From Persicitalea jodogahamensis (GTDB lineage Bacteria > Bacteroidota > Bacteroidia > Cytophagales > Spirosomataceae), in contig NZ_BMXF01000001.1 of assembly GCF_014651615.1 (NCBI RefSeq), positions 2,327,731 through 2,391,730 of the forward strand: DNA of 64,000 bases. Reading direction: 5' to 3'. The notes beneath the pieces were generated by a model, which was not told the DNA's origin, made no database searches, and saw only the letters and a list, made by a program, of their open reading frames with translations. Position numbers and translations under genes: made by a program. Of this stretch, positions 38,353 to 47,193 are shown one piece after another (the stretch's first letter is position 1; each line of letters opens with the position of its first letter).

Positions 38353-38375
38353 ATAGGATAATTTGTATCTCTACT

Positions 38376-39842
38376 TTAAAAGGGTCCTTTTTTGTTAATC
38401 TGATCGGCATTTTTGGCCGCGCCGGGCATTTCGCCGCGCTGGTCTTTGGCGGGAAGCGGTTTGCCCGTGTCCCGGTGGTACCAGTCGGGCGTACCGTTTT
38501 CGGGAAAGGTATCTCCCGTTTCGTCCTGCCACTGTTTAAGTACCTTTTTCAGGGTGTCTACTTTTTGCGTGTAGGCCGGATCATCAATCAAATTCTTCGC
38601 CTGAATCGAATCGGTCCGCACATCAAAAAACTCGGCGGGTGGCCGCGGCGCGCGGAAGATGTCTTCCTGAATGGAAGTTAATGCCCCTTCCTGGCGGGCC
38701 GCTTTCAGATCAACCGCCGAAGGGCTTTGGTTGGCGTCAATGGGGCCTTCGTTGGTAAGTTCCGGACGTAGATTGATCAGGTACAGGTAGTCCTTTGTGC
38801 GCACCGCCCGCTCGTAGGCGGCGTAATCGTGCCAGTTATGTTCCGAAAAAACGTAGTTTCTAAATTTCTTTTGCGGATTCTTCAAAAGCTCAAAAAAACT
38901 CACACCCTGGACAGTTGCCGATGGCCCGGCATGGGCGGCCTGCAGTAGCGTGGGGGCCAGGTCGATGCTGCTGACCATACTCTCACACACGGCTCCCGTT
39001 TTTTTGATTCCCGCGGGCCATTTGATCACGAACGGACTACGCATCCCCGTGTCGTACACGCGTGTCTTGCTACCCGAGAAAGGGCGTCCGTTATCGGCCA
39101 TAAAAATGATGATCGTGTTGTCGGCGATGCCCTGCCGTTCCAGTTCGCGCTGCAATTCGCCGAGGTAGCGGTCGATGCGCCCGATTTCGTTGTAGTAGGC
39201 CGCCAGATCGGCACGGGTACTTTTGGTATCCAGCAGGGTAGGGGGAATCGTGACGTCGGTACCGGGATTATGTGGCTGCGGGAAACTATCCACTTCTGAC
39301 CAGGGGCGGTGGGCGTCGAATGCCGCAAACCAGAAAAAGAACGGTTTGTCTTTGGGGCGGGATTGCAGCAGAGGTACCCACTGTTGTTCACCGCCTTCGC
39401 CTACCAGCTTGCGGTCCGTAACCATGACATCATACGCGCGGCGGGTGTTTGGGCCTTCATGAAACTTACCGGAAAGCGCCGTAAAGTACCCCGCCTTTTT
39501 CATCAATTCCGGAAAATAGTCGAGGTGAGCGGGCAGGGGTGTGTGCAATTCCGCCGCCCCAGTATTGTGGGGGTACCTTCCTGTAAGAATGCTCGTGCGG
39601 CTGGGGCTGCACGAACTGGCCGTAAGGTAGAAATTAGTGAATTTTATCCCCTCCTTCGCCATGCGGTCGATGTTCGGCGTACGGATACGGGGGTTACCGT
39701 AGCAACCGATGTCTTCGGCCGAAATGTCGTCCCCGATGATGAAGATGATATTGGGGGGCGGCGTGGGGGCGCGATTCGGTGGTTCACCGAGAACTACATG
39801 AGTGATCGAAACAATAAAAAGCGTGAAGAGGTAGCGAAGCAT
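38376..39842 (-). CDS. Sulfatase (iduronate-2-sulfatase-like)
   Basis: A 488-residue exported sulfatase when started at 39842, which gives a clean signal peptide (MLRYLFTLFIVSITHVVLG). The formylglycine motif is C78-S-P-S-R (SSCSPSRTSILTGRYPHNT), with metal ligands in GDDISAEDIG and the later MADNGRPFSGSKTRVYDTG. It removes sulfate esters from a sugar in the periplasm after Cys-to-formylglycine maturation. It lies between the HEAT-sulfatase and susD genes on the same strand, as part of the PUL minus arm. An in-frame ATG eight codons upstream is possible. Confidence 0.93.
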   Translation of the reverse strand: MLRYLFTLFIVSITHVVLGEPPNRAPTPPPNIIFIIGDDISAEDIGCYGNPRIRTPNIDRMAKEGIKFTNFYLTASSCSPSRTSILTGRYPHNTGAAELHTPLPAHLDYFPELMKKAGYFTALSGKFHEGPNTRRAYDVMVTDRKLVGEGGEQQWVPLLQSRPKDKPFFFWFAAFDAHRPWSEVDSFPQPHNPGTDVTIPPTLLDTKSTRADLAAYYNEIGRIDRYLGELQRELERQGIADNTIIIFMADNGRPFSGSKTRVYDTGMRSPFVIKWPAGIKKTGAVCESMVSSIDLAPTLLQAAHAGPSATVQGVSFFELLKNPQKKFRNYVFSEHNWHDYAAYERAVRTKDYLYLINLRPELTNEGPIDANQSPSAVDLKAARQEGALTSIQEDIFRAPRPPAEFFDVRTDSIQAKNLIDDPAYTQKVDTLKKVLKQWQDETGDTFPENGTPDWYHRDTGKPLPAKDQRGEMPGAAKNADQINKKGPF

Positions 39843-39978
39843 AGTAATTGTAAAGTTGTCGGGCATTCTGAACTACTTGAAAAAACATGAAGAGCCAGGT
39901 TGATTGCAGGTGGCTGCTTTCAGCATCTACCTGAATCAACGTACGCTTTTAGCAATACCCCGGCATCGCACGAGCATC

Positions 39979-41442
39979 CTAGTTATAGTCGTTTTGCGTC
40001 AGCTTGGGATTGACGTCGATCGCGTTTTGGGGAATCGGGAAATGAAGTTTTTTCTCCGTAATGTTGAACCCCTTGGCTTTCATCACTTCTACCGCTCGGC
40101 CGGTTCGCACCAGGTCGAAAAAGCGGTGGAATTCGAAACTCAGTTCCATCCTGCGCTCGTGTTCAATGGCTAAGGCCAGGGTATTGTATTTCGCGGGGTA
40201 CCCCGACGTACCGTAGCCCGGTAAGCCCACGCGCGCCCGTACCTGATTGAGGTAAGCGGGATCGCCCGTTACTTCCGAATACATGAGCAGGACATCCGCG
40301 TACCGAATGATTTCTACGTTCTGGCCGGCATAGCGCCAGTTGGGGTCGAAGAATTTCATGGTAAATGGATAGTTGATGAACTGCTTGGTTTCCAGATTCA
40401 CGTAACCCGGGTACACCGTTATATTCTTTCGGGTGGAATCCGCTGCCTCAAATTCATTGATCAGGTCGGCCGTCGGCGTATTCATCCCCTCGCCCCGGAA
40501 AGTTTCATTGATGCCCGGCAGGTGAAAGGCCCAATGGTAGGGAGCATATATCTGCTGGTAGGTACTGTTCACGACATTTTGCCCCGCCAGAAACTGTAAT
40601 TCCAGAATCGAGGATTTTGAGTTCTTGGTTGCGGGCTGAAACAGAAAAACATAGTCATCCTTGTTCACTTTTCCGTCCCGATTGGCATCCAACGAGTACA
40701 CGTTGCTGTCAATGATCTCTTTGAGTTCCTTCCCGGCGTTGGCTTTATCGCCTTGCGTGAGGTACACCTTGGACAGCACAGCAGCGGCGGCGTACTTGGT
40801 GGCGCGTCCGATGTCGCTGCCCGTGTAAGAAGCAGGAAGATTGTTTTTGCTCTCCGTAAGATCCTTGATAAGCTGCTGATAGATCTTTGCTTCGCTCTCC
40901 CGTACGTAGTCGTAGCTTTCGTCTGCCGTCACCACTTTCAATGGCATCGGGATATCGCCCCATACCCGAACCATGTTGAAGAAAATAAGCGAACGGACGA
41001 AGGTGGCTTCGGCAATCAGTCGGTTCTTCATCTCGGGTTTGCTGAATGCCACTTCCGTTTTCTGCAATTGTTCGATGATGTTATTGCAAATGAAGAGCGC
41101 GTTGTAGCAGGTTTCCCAGGCCGTCTGGATTCTTCCGTTGTTGGTTTGAATCCGATATCCGATAATATCTTCTTCAAAAGTGGTTGCGCCTCCAGTGAAC
41201 TCAATGTAGGTATTGTCGGAGTATAGTTCACCGTAGAGGTCTACGATACCCCGGGCATCGTACACCCGGTTGAGCTGGCGGTAGACATCGTCCACGGCCT
41301 GGACGAGTTGACTTTCATTCTTGTAAAAATTCCCCTGAGTGAGCTTGGTTTCGGGATAAAGATCCAGCTGATCCTGATTGCAGGAAACCAGAGCTAGGAA
41401 AATCAGGATGTATAAGCTGTATGATTGATTGGTTTTCATCAC
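39979..41442 (-). CDS. SusD/RagB-family glycan-binding lipoprotein
   Basis: A 487-residue SusD-like protein with a lipoprotein signal (YILIFLALVSCNQD, Cys21). The TPR-like helical core (VQAVDDVYRQLNRVYDARG, VRSLIFFNMVRVWGDIPM) and the C-terminal ERRMELSFEFHRFFDLVRTG box ending in INPKLTQNDY are conserved. SusD sits as a lid on its SusC partner and captures oligosaccharides at the cell surface. It follows susC by 15 bases on the same strand, the invariant order, and defines this locus as a polysaccharide utilization locus. Confidence 0.95.
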   Translation of the reverse strand: MMKTNQSYSLYILIFLALVSCNQDQLDLYPETKLTQGNFYKNESQLVQAVDDVYRQLNRVYDARGIVDLYGELYSDNTYIEFTGGATTFEEDIIGYRIQTNNGRIQTAWETCYNALFICNNIIEQLQKTEVAFSKPEMKNRLIAEATFVRSLIFFNMVRVWGDIPMPLKVVTADESYDYVRESEAKIYQQLIKDLTESKNNLPASYTGSDIGRATKYAAAAVLSKVYLTQGDKANAGKELKEIIDSNVYSLDANRDGKVNKDDYVFLFQPATKNSKSSILELQFLAGQNVVNSTYQQIYAPYHWAFHLPGINETFRGEGMNTPTADLINEFEAADSTRKNITVYPGYVNLETKQFINYPFTMKFFDPNWRYAGQNVEIIRYADVLLMYSEVTGDPAYLNQVRARVGLPGYGTSGYPAKYNTLALAIEHERRMELSFEFHRFFDLVRTGRAVEVMKAKGFNITEKKLHFPIPQNAIDVNPKLTQNDYN

Positions 41443-41457
41443 TGTATGGGAGTTATT

Positions 41458-44400
41458 TTAGAAACCGATGTTAATACCGAATGTAATTATCTTGGAAGTG
41501 GGGTAGGGCGAGTGAGATATGCCGCGTCGGTCTGCCCCACCTCCGTTGAAATTTTCAGGATCGAAAAGCAGACTGTTTTTCTTCGTCAGCAGGTTCAACC
41601 CGTTGGCATAAACCCGCAGGGATTGAAGCCTTAACTTGGAAAGTATGGCTGGTGTGAAGGTGTAGCCTGCGGTGATGCTCTTCAACCGGAAATAGGAACC
41701 GTCCACGATCCAATAGCTGGATGCCGTTTTTTCGTATCCATCCAGGTTGACGGTCAGCTTGTAATGGTAGCCATCCCCGGGCTCTGCCTCCGACCGCCAT
41801 CGGTTTACCATCGCACCCGCGTAATTTCTTCCTTCGTGATACAGCATGGAACGGAGGATGTTGTTGTCATACACGTCGTTGCCCTGTACCCCCTGCACCA
41901 GAAAGCTGAAATCGAAACCTCCGTATTTCAGGTTATTGGTAATTCCCCAGATAAAATCGGGTGTGTTTTTGCCGATGATCGTCCGGTCGTCGGCATTCAG
42001 CACGCCGTCGCCGTTGATGTCGGCGTAGCGGCCATCACCCGGGGTAGCCGAAGCGTAATGGGACGGGTCGCTGTCAATCTCGGCCTGATTCTTATACACC
42101 CCAAGGTACTTGAACCCGTAGAAGCTGAATATGGGCTCTCCGATTTTGTTGATCGTCTCCATTCCGGAGCCCGACTGCAGGATCATAGGCGCATCACTCA
42201 CTCCCAAAGCCAGTATCTTGTTGCGATTGTGGGAGTAGTTGAATTGCGTGGACCAGGACAGTCGGCGACCCGACAGGTTGTGGGTTGTCAGGTTGAGTTC
42301 AAGGCCCTTGTTCTGAAGCTTGCCGATATTCTTGAATACGCTCGTAAACCCGGATACCGTTGGAACGGGTACATCCAGCAACAGGCCGTCGGACTTGGAG
42401 ATGTAGTAATCGGCTTCCAGGGTGATACGGTTGTTTAACAGCCCGAGGTCGAAGCCCAGGTTCATCTGCTGCGTCCGTTCCCATTCCAGATCAGGGTTGG
42501 TGATACTGCCCGGATAGTAGGTGGTAGACAGGCTGTTGCCCCGACTGATGCGTCCCTGAGCCATGGTACCTACCCAGCGATAATCAGCGAACCGGTCGTT
42601 GCCGGTGAATCCGTAACTGGCCCGTAGTTTCAGGTTATTGATGATCCGGCTTTTCATAAACGCTTCATCGGAAACAATCCAGCCACCCGAAATGGAAGGG
42701 AAAACGCCCCACTTATTGTTAGGGCCAAAGCGGGAAGAACCGTCGCGCCGGATGCTGGTCGAGAGCAGGTACTTTCCCTTGAAGTTGTAGTTGACCCGCG
42801 AGAAGTAGGAAATCAGGACACTCTTGCTGATGTCGTCCGTGGCCTGAAACACGGTGCGGCCGGCACTTAGGGCGTGGATCAGGTCATTGTCGTACCCTCT
42901 TCTCTGCTGGGTCGTCGAGTAGTAGTCATTGTTGTTGTACTCCATCCCGCCCAGCACGGAGAGTGTATGATCCCCAAAGCTTTTATCGTAGGTCAGCAGG
43001 TTCTGGGAAGTATAGTTGAGGATTCGGTCCTGACCGACGGTCATGGAACCTTCGTTGTAGTAGGTAGGGCCCATGTTGGGGTCGACGGCGAAATAATCGC
43101 TGTCATCCACCCTTCTGTAATAAAAATTCAGCGCGGTGCGGAAGCGCAGGCCGGGTAAAATATCAATTGCCGTGTGCACGTTGCCCAGGGCGTTGAAGCG
43201 CTTGTGCTGGATGTCGTCATTGATCCGGTACAGGGGGTGCCCGTTTTTGGGCCGGAACAGAATGGCATCATACTTTTCGAAGCCTGGCGTCGTGGCCGGG
43301 CCGCCGAGGTACCCGTTGGTGCCGAAAACGGGGAAAACTGAGGGGTACTGCACGGCCCATTCCACAATCCGGTTAAAAGGCTCATTTTCCTTGTCATAGC
43401 TCAGGCTCATGGTACCCCCTACTTCCAGCCAGTCCCGTACCTTGGTGACGGCTTTCACGCTGAATGTGTATTTCTGGTACGCGGAGGTAAGAACGATTCC
43501 CTGTTGGTTGACATACCCACCCGATACGGTGAAGTTGGATTTGGCGTTGCCTCCGCTGGCGTTGAGGTCTATTTTTTGCATGGGGGAAGTTCTGAATATC
43601 TCATCCTGCCAGTCCGTCTCGATCAACTGACCCGGCGTATCAAACTGGGTCGGCCAGGTGTACTTGTACTGTTTGCGGGCCTCGATGGTGTTGGGGGCGT
43701 TGGGATCTCCGCCGGATTCAATCCAGCCGTTCTGTGCCGCATCGATGGAGGCCTGTGCGTACTCGGCGGAGTTCATGACATCGATTTTGTCAATCGCTCT
43801 CTGGACGCCGTAAGTATAGTTCAGGTTGAATTTTGTCTTGCCTTCTTTCCCGCTTTTGGTGGTGATTAGTATGACCCCGTTGGCGCCCCGCGACCCGTAG
43901 ATGGCAGCCGATGAGGCATCCTTCAAAATCTCGATTGACTCGACATCGGTGCTATTCAGGATATTCATATCGTAGGTAGGTAGGGGCATGCCATCGACGA
44001 CAATGAGCGGACTGCTGCTCGCCGAAACCGAATTGATGCCCCGAATCTGGATGGAGGAGGAGGTACCCGGACGCCCGTTGCTGGCCAGCACCTGGACACC
44101 GGGAATTTTGCCGTACAAAGCCTGACCCACTTCTACTACGGGGCGGCTGTTGATTTCCTGATCCATTTTGACCGAACCGACGGCACCCGTCACATCGCTT
44201 TTCTTCTGAGTGCCATACCCTACCACCACCACTTCGTTCAGGGCTTTTGTGTCGGTAGCCAGCGTGACATTCAAGGTAGTTTGGTTTCCTACGGGGATTT
44301 CCTGGGCCAGGTACCCCACAAAGCTGAATACAAGTACGGCCTGATCATCGGCTACGGAAAGCCGGTAGTTTCCGTCCTGATCGGTCGTTGTACCCTTTTG

Positions 44401-44895
44401 AGTACCTTTCTCCAGAATGCTCACTCCCGGCAGACCTTCCCCTTCCTCGCCGCTGACTTTGCCGGTTATAGTTCGATCCACCACTTTCGCCAGGGTAGGT
44501 TCAGTTGGAGAAGTCAGGGTGCCGGTTTCTTTTTTTTGATTCTTGAGCAGGATGCGGTTTTCCGATACTACATAGGTAATGGAAAGCGGACGGAGCAATT
44601 CATCAAGTACCCATTCCAGTTTTTTGTTGGTCACTTTCAAGGTGACTTTGTGGTCGACTCCGATCGCGCTTGAACTGTACAGGAAATGTACCTCGGCCTG
44701 TTTTTCAATAAGCGTAAGCACTTTCTTGAACTCAGCGTTCTCCACGTCGAGTGAAACCGTCTTACTGAGCAGATCCTGTCCGGAGCTCTTATGGGCAAAG
44801 GAGAATCCACACAGCAGGAAGCCGAGTACTATCTGCTGAAGGGATATTTTTAGTGTCAGCCAAATTAGGTTTGGCACCTGTAGATTTTTAAGCAT
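41458..44895 (-). CDS. SusC/RagA-type TonB-dependent transporter with STN domain
   Basis: A 1145-residue outer-membrane transporter. The signal region is followed by an STN (secretin/TonB N-terminal) domain at about residues 50-115 (DVENAEFKKVLTLIEKQ), a carboxypeptidase-like beta-sandwich (ITGKVSGEEGEGLPGVSILE), a plug domain (VDGMPLPTYDMNIL) and a 22-strand barrel ending in ITFGINIGF. It imports SusD-captured oligosaccharides by TonB energy. The STN domain is the part that contacts a FecR-type anti-sigma factor, and one is encoded directly upstream, so the transporter also works as the signal receptor for its own operon. Confidence 0.96.
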   Translation of the reverse strand: MLKNLQVPNLIWLTLKISLQQIVLGFLLCGFSFAHKSSGQDLLSKTVSLDVENAEFKKVLTLIEKQAEVHFLYSSSAIGVDHKVTLKVTNKKLEWVLDELLRPLSITYVVSENRILLKNQKKETGTLTSPTEPTLAKVVDRTITGKVSGEEGEGLPGVSILEKGTQKGTTTDQDGNYRLSVADDQAVLVFSFVGYLAQEIPVGNQTTLNVTLATDTKALNEVVVVGYGTQKKSDVTGAVGSVKMDQEINSRPVVEVGQALYGKIPGVQVLASNGRPGTSSSIQIRGINSVSASSSPLIVVDGMPLPTYDMNILNSTDVESIEILKDASSAAIYGSRGANGVILITTKSGKEGKTKFNLNYTYGVQRAIDKIDVMNSAEYAQASIDAAQNGWIESGGDPNAPNTIEARKQYKYTWPTQFDTPGQLIETDWQDEIFRTSPMQKIDLNASGGNAKSNFTVSGGYVNQQGIVLTSAYQKYTFSVKAVTKVRDWLEVGGTMSLSYDKENEPFNRIVEWAVQYPSVFPVFGTNGYLGGPATTPGFEKYDAILFRPKNGHPLYRINDDIQHKRFNALGNVHTAIDILPGLRFRTALNFYYRRVDDSDYFAVDPNMGPTYYNEGSMTVGQDRILNYTSQNLLTYDKSFGDHTLSVLGGMEYNNNDYYSTTQQRRGYDNDLIHALSAGRTVFQATDDISKSVLISYFSRVNYNFKGKYLLSTSIRRDGSSRFGPNNKWGVFPSISGGWIVSDEAFMKSRIINNLKLRASYGFTGNDRFADYRWVGTMAQGRISRGNSLSTTYYPGSITNPDLEWERTQQMNLGFDLGLLNNRITLEADYYISKSDGLLLDVPVPTVSGFTSVFKNIGKLQNKGLELNLTTHNLSGRRLSWSTQFNYSHNRNKILALGVSDAPMILQSGSGMETINKIGEPIFSFYGFKYLGVYKNQAEIDSDPSHYASATPGDGRYADINGDGVLNADDRTIIGKNTPDFIWGITNNLKYGGFDFSFLVQGVQGNDVYDNNILRSMLYHEGRNYAGAMVNRWRSEAEPGDGYHYKLTVNLDGYEKTASSYWIVDGSYFRLKSITAGYTFTPAILSKLRLQSLRVYANGLNLLTKKNSLLFDPENFNGGGADRRGISHSPYPTSKIITFGINIGF

Positions 44896-45063
44896 GTTTT
44901 TGGGTTGGTTTAGGTAATAGCCTGGTTTATGATTTACCCTTCAATAGGCCGCTTTTTGAGAGTACCTCGATCGGTGCATGGCGCATTGATTCAAGGGGGG
45001 AAGAAATGATCGTTTTTCATGTCGTAGTATGTAGGGGTTTAGGTATGTAGTGCTGAAAGAAAC

Positions 45064-46077
45064 TCACAGGCAGCTTTCGCCGAGAATGAAGATGGTCGTG
45101 CCGCGGGTTTCCAGTTTGGCACCCACCGATTCACAAATGAACTTCAGCTGCGTGTACATGGGCAGACCGGTCAGGTCACCCGTAAAGCGGCAGTGCCGCA
45201 GTCCCGATCCTGACAGGACGATCTCCACACCATATGCCTCGCGGATGTGATCAATGATTTTTCCTATGGACTCTTCCTGAAAAATGAATCCTGAACCGGG
45301 CGTGGGCGCGACCAGAATTTGGGGAGAGTCTACGATACCCGTGCGGATGGTATGTAGTTTCGTGTCGAATGACGCCTTTTGATTGGGCGTGAGGATAACC
45401 CCGTCAAGTCCATTGCTTTGGCGGGTCTGTGTGGTGTAGACGGATACCTTCCCCTTTTTTACCGACACCTCAATGGATTTGCCATTGGATGACGGTTTGA
45501 TATGAAAACTAGTGCCGAGTACCTCGGTGACAATGCCCCCGGAATGCACCAGAAAGGGTACTTTCTCATTGCGATGGATGTCGAAAAAGGCCCCGCCGGT
45601 CAGAAAGACCGTCCGCGTTTTATGTCCGAAATTTTCATCCACTACAATACTGGCGTTTTTCTCGAGTATGACGGAACTGCCATCGGCCAGGTATATTTTC
45701 TGTTTTGAATTGGCCGTATTCCTGGTTTCGATCCCGTGTTGTGAGGGTGTTTGGGCTACTTCGGGTACCCTCGAAAATTCAAAGGCAAAAACAGTCATTA
45801 TAATGACGCAGGCTGCCGCGGCGGCGGCCCGTGCCCAAATGGGTAGGATTTGTATTTTCCTGAATACCCGCTGGATTGGGTTTGAAATTTCGGATCCCAG
45901 TCGGTTCCATATTCTTTTTTCAGTATCATCTGCTTCCGAGGTATCCAAAAAATCACCTGTCTCGGTACTTTGACTGTGGGCTTGGTCAGCCCAGTTTGTC
46001 AGCAGCGCTATTTCTTCGGGCGAACATTCTCCCAACAGATACCTTTCGGTCAGCTTGTCGAATTCTTGTACGGTCAT
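45064..46077 (-). CDS. FecR-family anti-sigma factor
   Basis: A 337-residue single-pass membrane protein. The cytoplasmic N-terminal domain (LTERYLLGECSPEEIALLTN) holds the sigma factor, a membrane segment lies at about residues 90-108 (AAAAAACVIIMTVFAFEF), and the periplasmic FecR core (KQKIYLADGSSVILEKNASI, GGAFFDIHRNEKVPFLVH) is followed by a DUF4974 domain at the C-terminus. It relays transporter occupancy to the ECF sigma factor. It sits 11 bases after the sigma gene and about 170 bases before susC. Confidence 0.95.
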   Translation of the reverse strand: MTVQEFDKLTERYLLGECSPEEIALLTNWADQAHSQSTETGDFLDTSEADDTEKRIWNRLGSEISNPIQRVFRKIQILPIWARAAAAAACVIIMTVFAFEFSRVPEVAQTPSQHGIETRNTANSKQKIYLADGSSVILEKNASIVVDENFGHKTRTVFLTGGAFFDIHRNEKVPFLVHSGGIVTEVLGTSFHIKPSSNGKSIEVSVKKGKVSVYTTQTRQSNGLDGVILTPNQKASFDTKLHTIRTGIVDSPQILVAPTPGSGFIFQEESIGKIIDHIREAYGVEIVLSGSGLRHCRFTGDLTGLPMYTQLKFICESVGAKLETRGTTIFILGESCL

Positions 46078-46088
46078 AGGTACTGCGG

Positions 46089-46646
46089 TCAGTTATCGGA
46101 GTGAAAATTTTGCAGCTGATGCCGAAGCAATTTTAAAGATTTGGTAATGTGGTACTCCACCGCCTTTTCGGATAGATCCATTTTTGAGGCGATGGTTTTG
46201 ACCGGCAACTCATCCATTTTACTCATTCTGAAAATCCGGGCAGTCTTCTCGGGCATTTGGGTCAATACCTTTTCCACCGCCTGCGAAAGACTGTGGGGGC
46301 TTGGTATTTCATTAGTCTGAAAATTGTCGAATACCTCGTGCAACAGCACGTGTTCCTGATATTTGCGGAGGTTAATCCGCGCCTTGATGGACTTATTGGT
46401 AAGGTTTCTGGCGGCAATAAATAAATACACCTTGAGATTCTGAATGCAGACCGTTTGTCGGTTCTGCCAAATGCTCAGCATCAAATCGTGCACGATTTCT
46501 TCGGCATCTTCTTTCGTGCCCAATTGCTGAAACACGAATCCGTACAGGTAGCGCCAATATCTTTTATAGATTGCCTCATAGGCATTCGGGTTGCTTTTTT
46601 TCAGTAAGTGCACCAATTCTTCGTCAGTCAGATTCGATTCGCGCAT
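46089..46646 (-). CDS. ECF RNA polymerase sigma-70 factor
   Basis: A 185-residue ECF sigma factor when started at MRESNLTDEELVHLL (46646); an in-frame start 15 codons upstream is possible but adds an unrelated basic tail. Region 2 is YLYGFVFQQLGTKEDAEEIV with DLMLSIWQNR, and region 4 is the C-terminal helix-turn-helix (LPVKTIASKMDLSEKAVEYH). There are no other domains. With the FecR gene downstream it forms the usual trans-envelope pair that drives transcription of susCD and sulfatase genes when the glycan is imported. Confidence 0.94.
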   Translation of the reverse strand: MRESNLTDEELVHLLKKSNPNAYEAIYKRYWRYLYGFVFQQLGTKEDAEEIVHDLMLSIWQNRQTVCIQNLKVYLFIAARNLTNKSIKARINLRKYQEHVLLHEVFDNFQTNEIPSPHSLSQAVEKVLTQMPEKTARIFRMSKMDELPVKTIASKMDLSEKAVEYHITKSLKLLRHQLQNFHSDN

Positions 46647-46849
46647 GAGTCTACTATCCGGTTTTCTGCATAAGGTTCTCTTTTGAAGCAAAACCCCTAA
46701 ATTAATTTCTACTTTTTTTTATCAGAGTGCCATTTCTCTTAAAGTCAGCCTACAAAATCATTCTCTTCTCTTCCACCGGTCAGAGGCGACAGCGAGTGCT
46801 TTTGCAGCTGTTTTCAACAGGAATCCTTGGAAGAGGAAAGCTTCTTTCT

Positions 46850-47040
46850 GAGAATGAAGATGGGATCACACGTCCCGCCAATTGGGTGACCATTGCAGTA
46901 AGAGCGGGCAGATGGAAGCTTTTGTCCGATCAGAAAAGGAAAAAATCGAACTTTACGATATCAGCGATGGCCCGTTTGAGCGACAAAAGGTGGCCCGGAC
47001 TATTTCGATAAAAGCACAGGTTTTGGTAAAGAAAGAAAAG
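46850..47040 (+). pseudogene. Decayed sulfatase C-terminal remnant
   Basis: Two frames together read like a sulfatase C-terminus: WVTIAVRAGRWKLLSDQ in one frame (to about 46930), then after a shift KIELYDISDGPFERQKVAR in another (from about 46935). Sulfatases end with (A/V)R.G.WKL, a gap and .LYD...DP.E..N(V/L)A, which this matches in order. The N-terminal part, including the catalytic Cys, is missing, and a frameshift and later stops break it. It lies in the 547-base divergent control region between the sigma gene and the next sulfatase, in the same direction as the latter. Confidence 0.55.
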
Positions 47041-47193
47041 GAAAAGGGGATTGACCCAATGCGAAGAGAAGCTATTTCTCTTTTTTTCGTCATTAGTTAA
47101 AATCGCCTTAGGACATTGGGAGAATGAATGCCTCTGTATCGGTATAGGCCAATTTCAGATAGTGAGGCCTGACAGCATCATAAGAGAACTACT

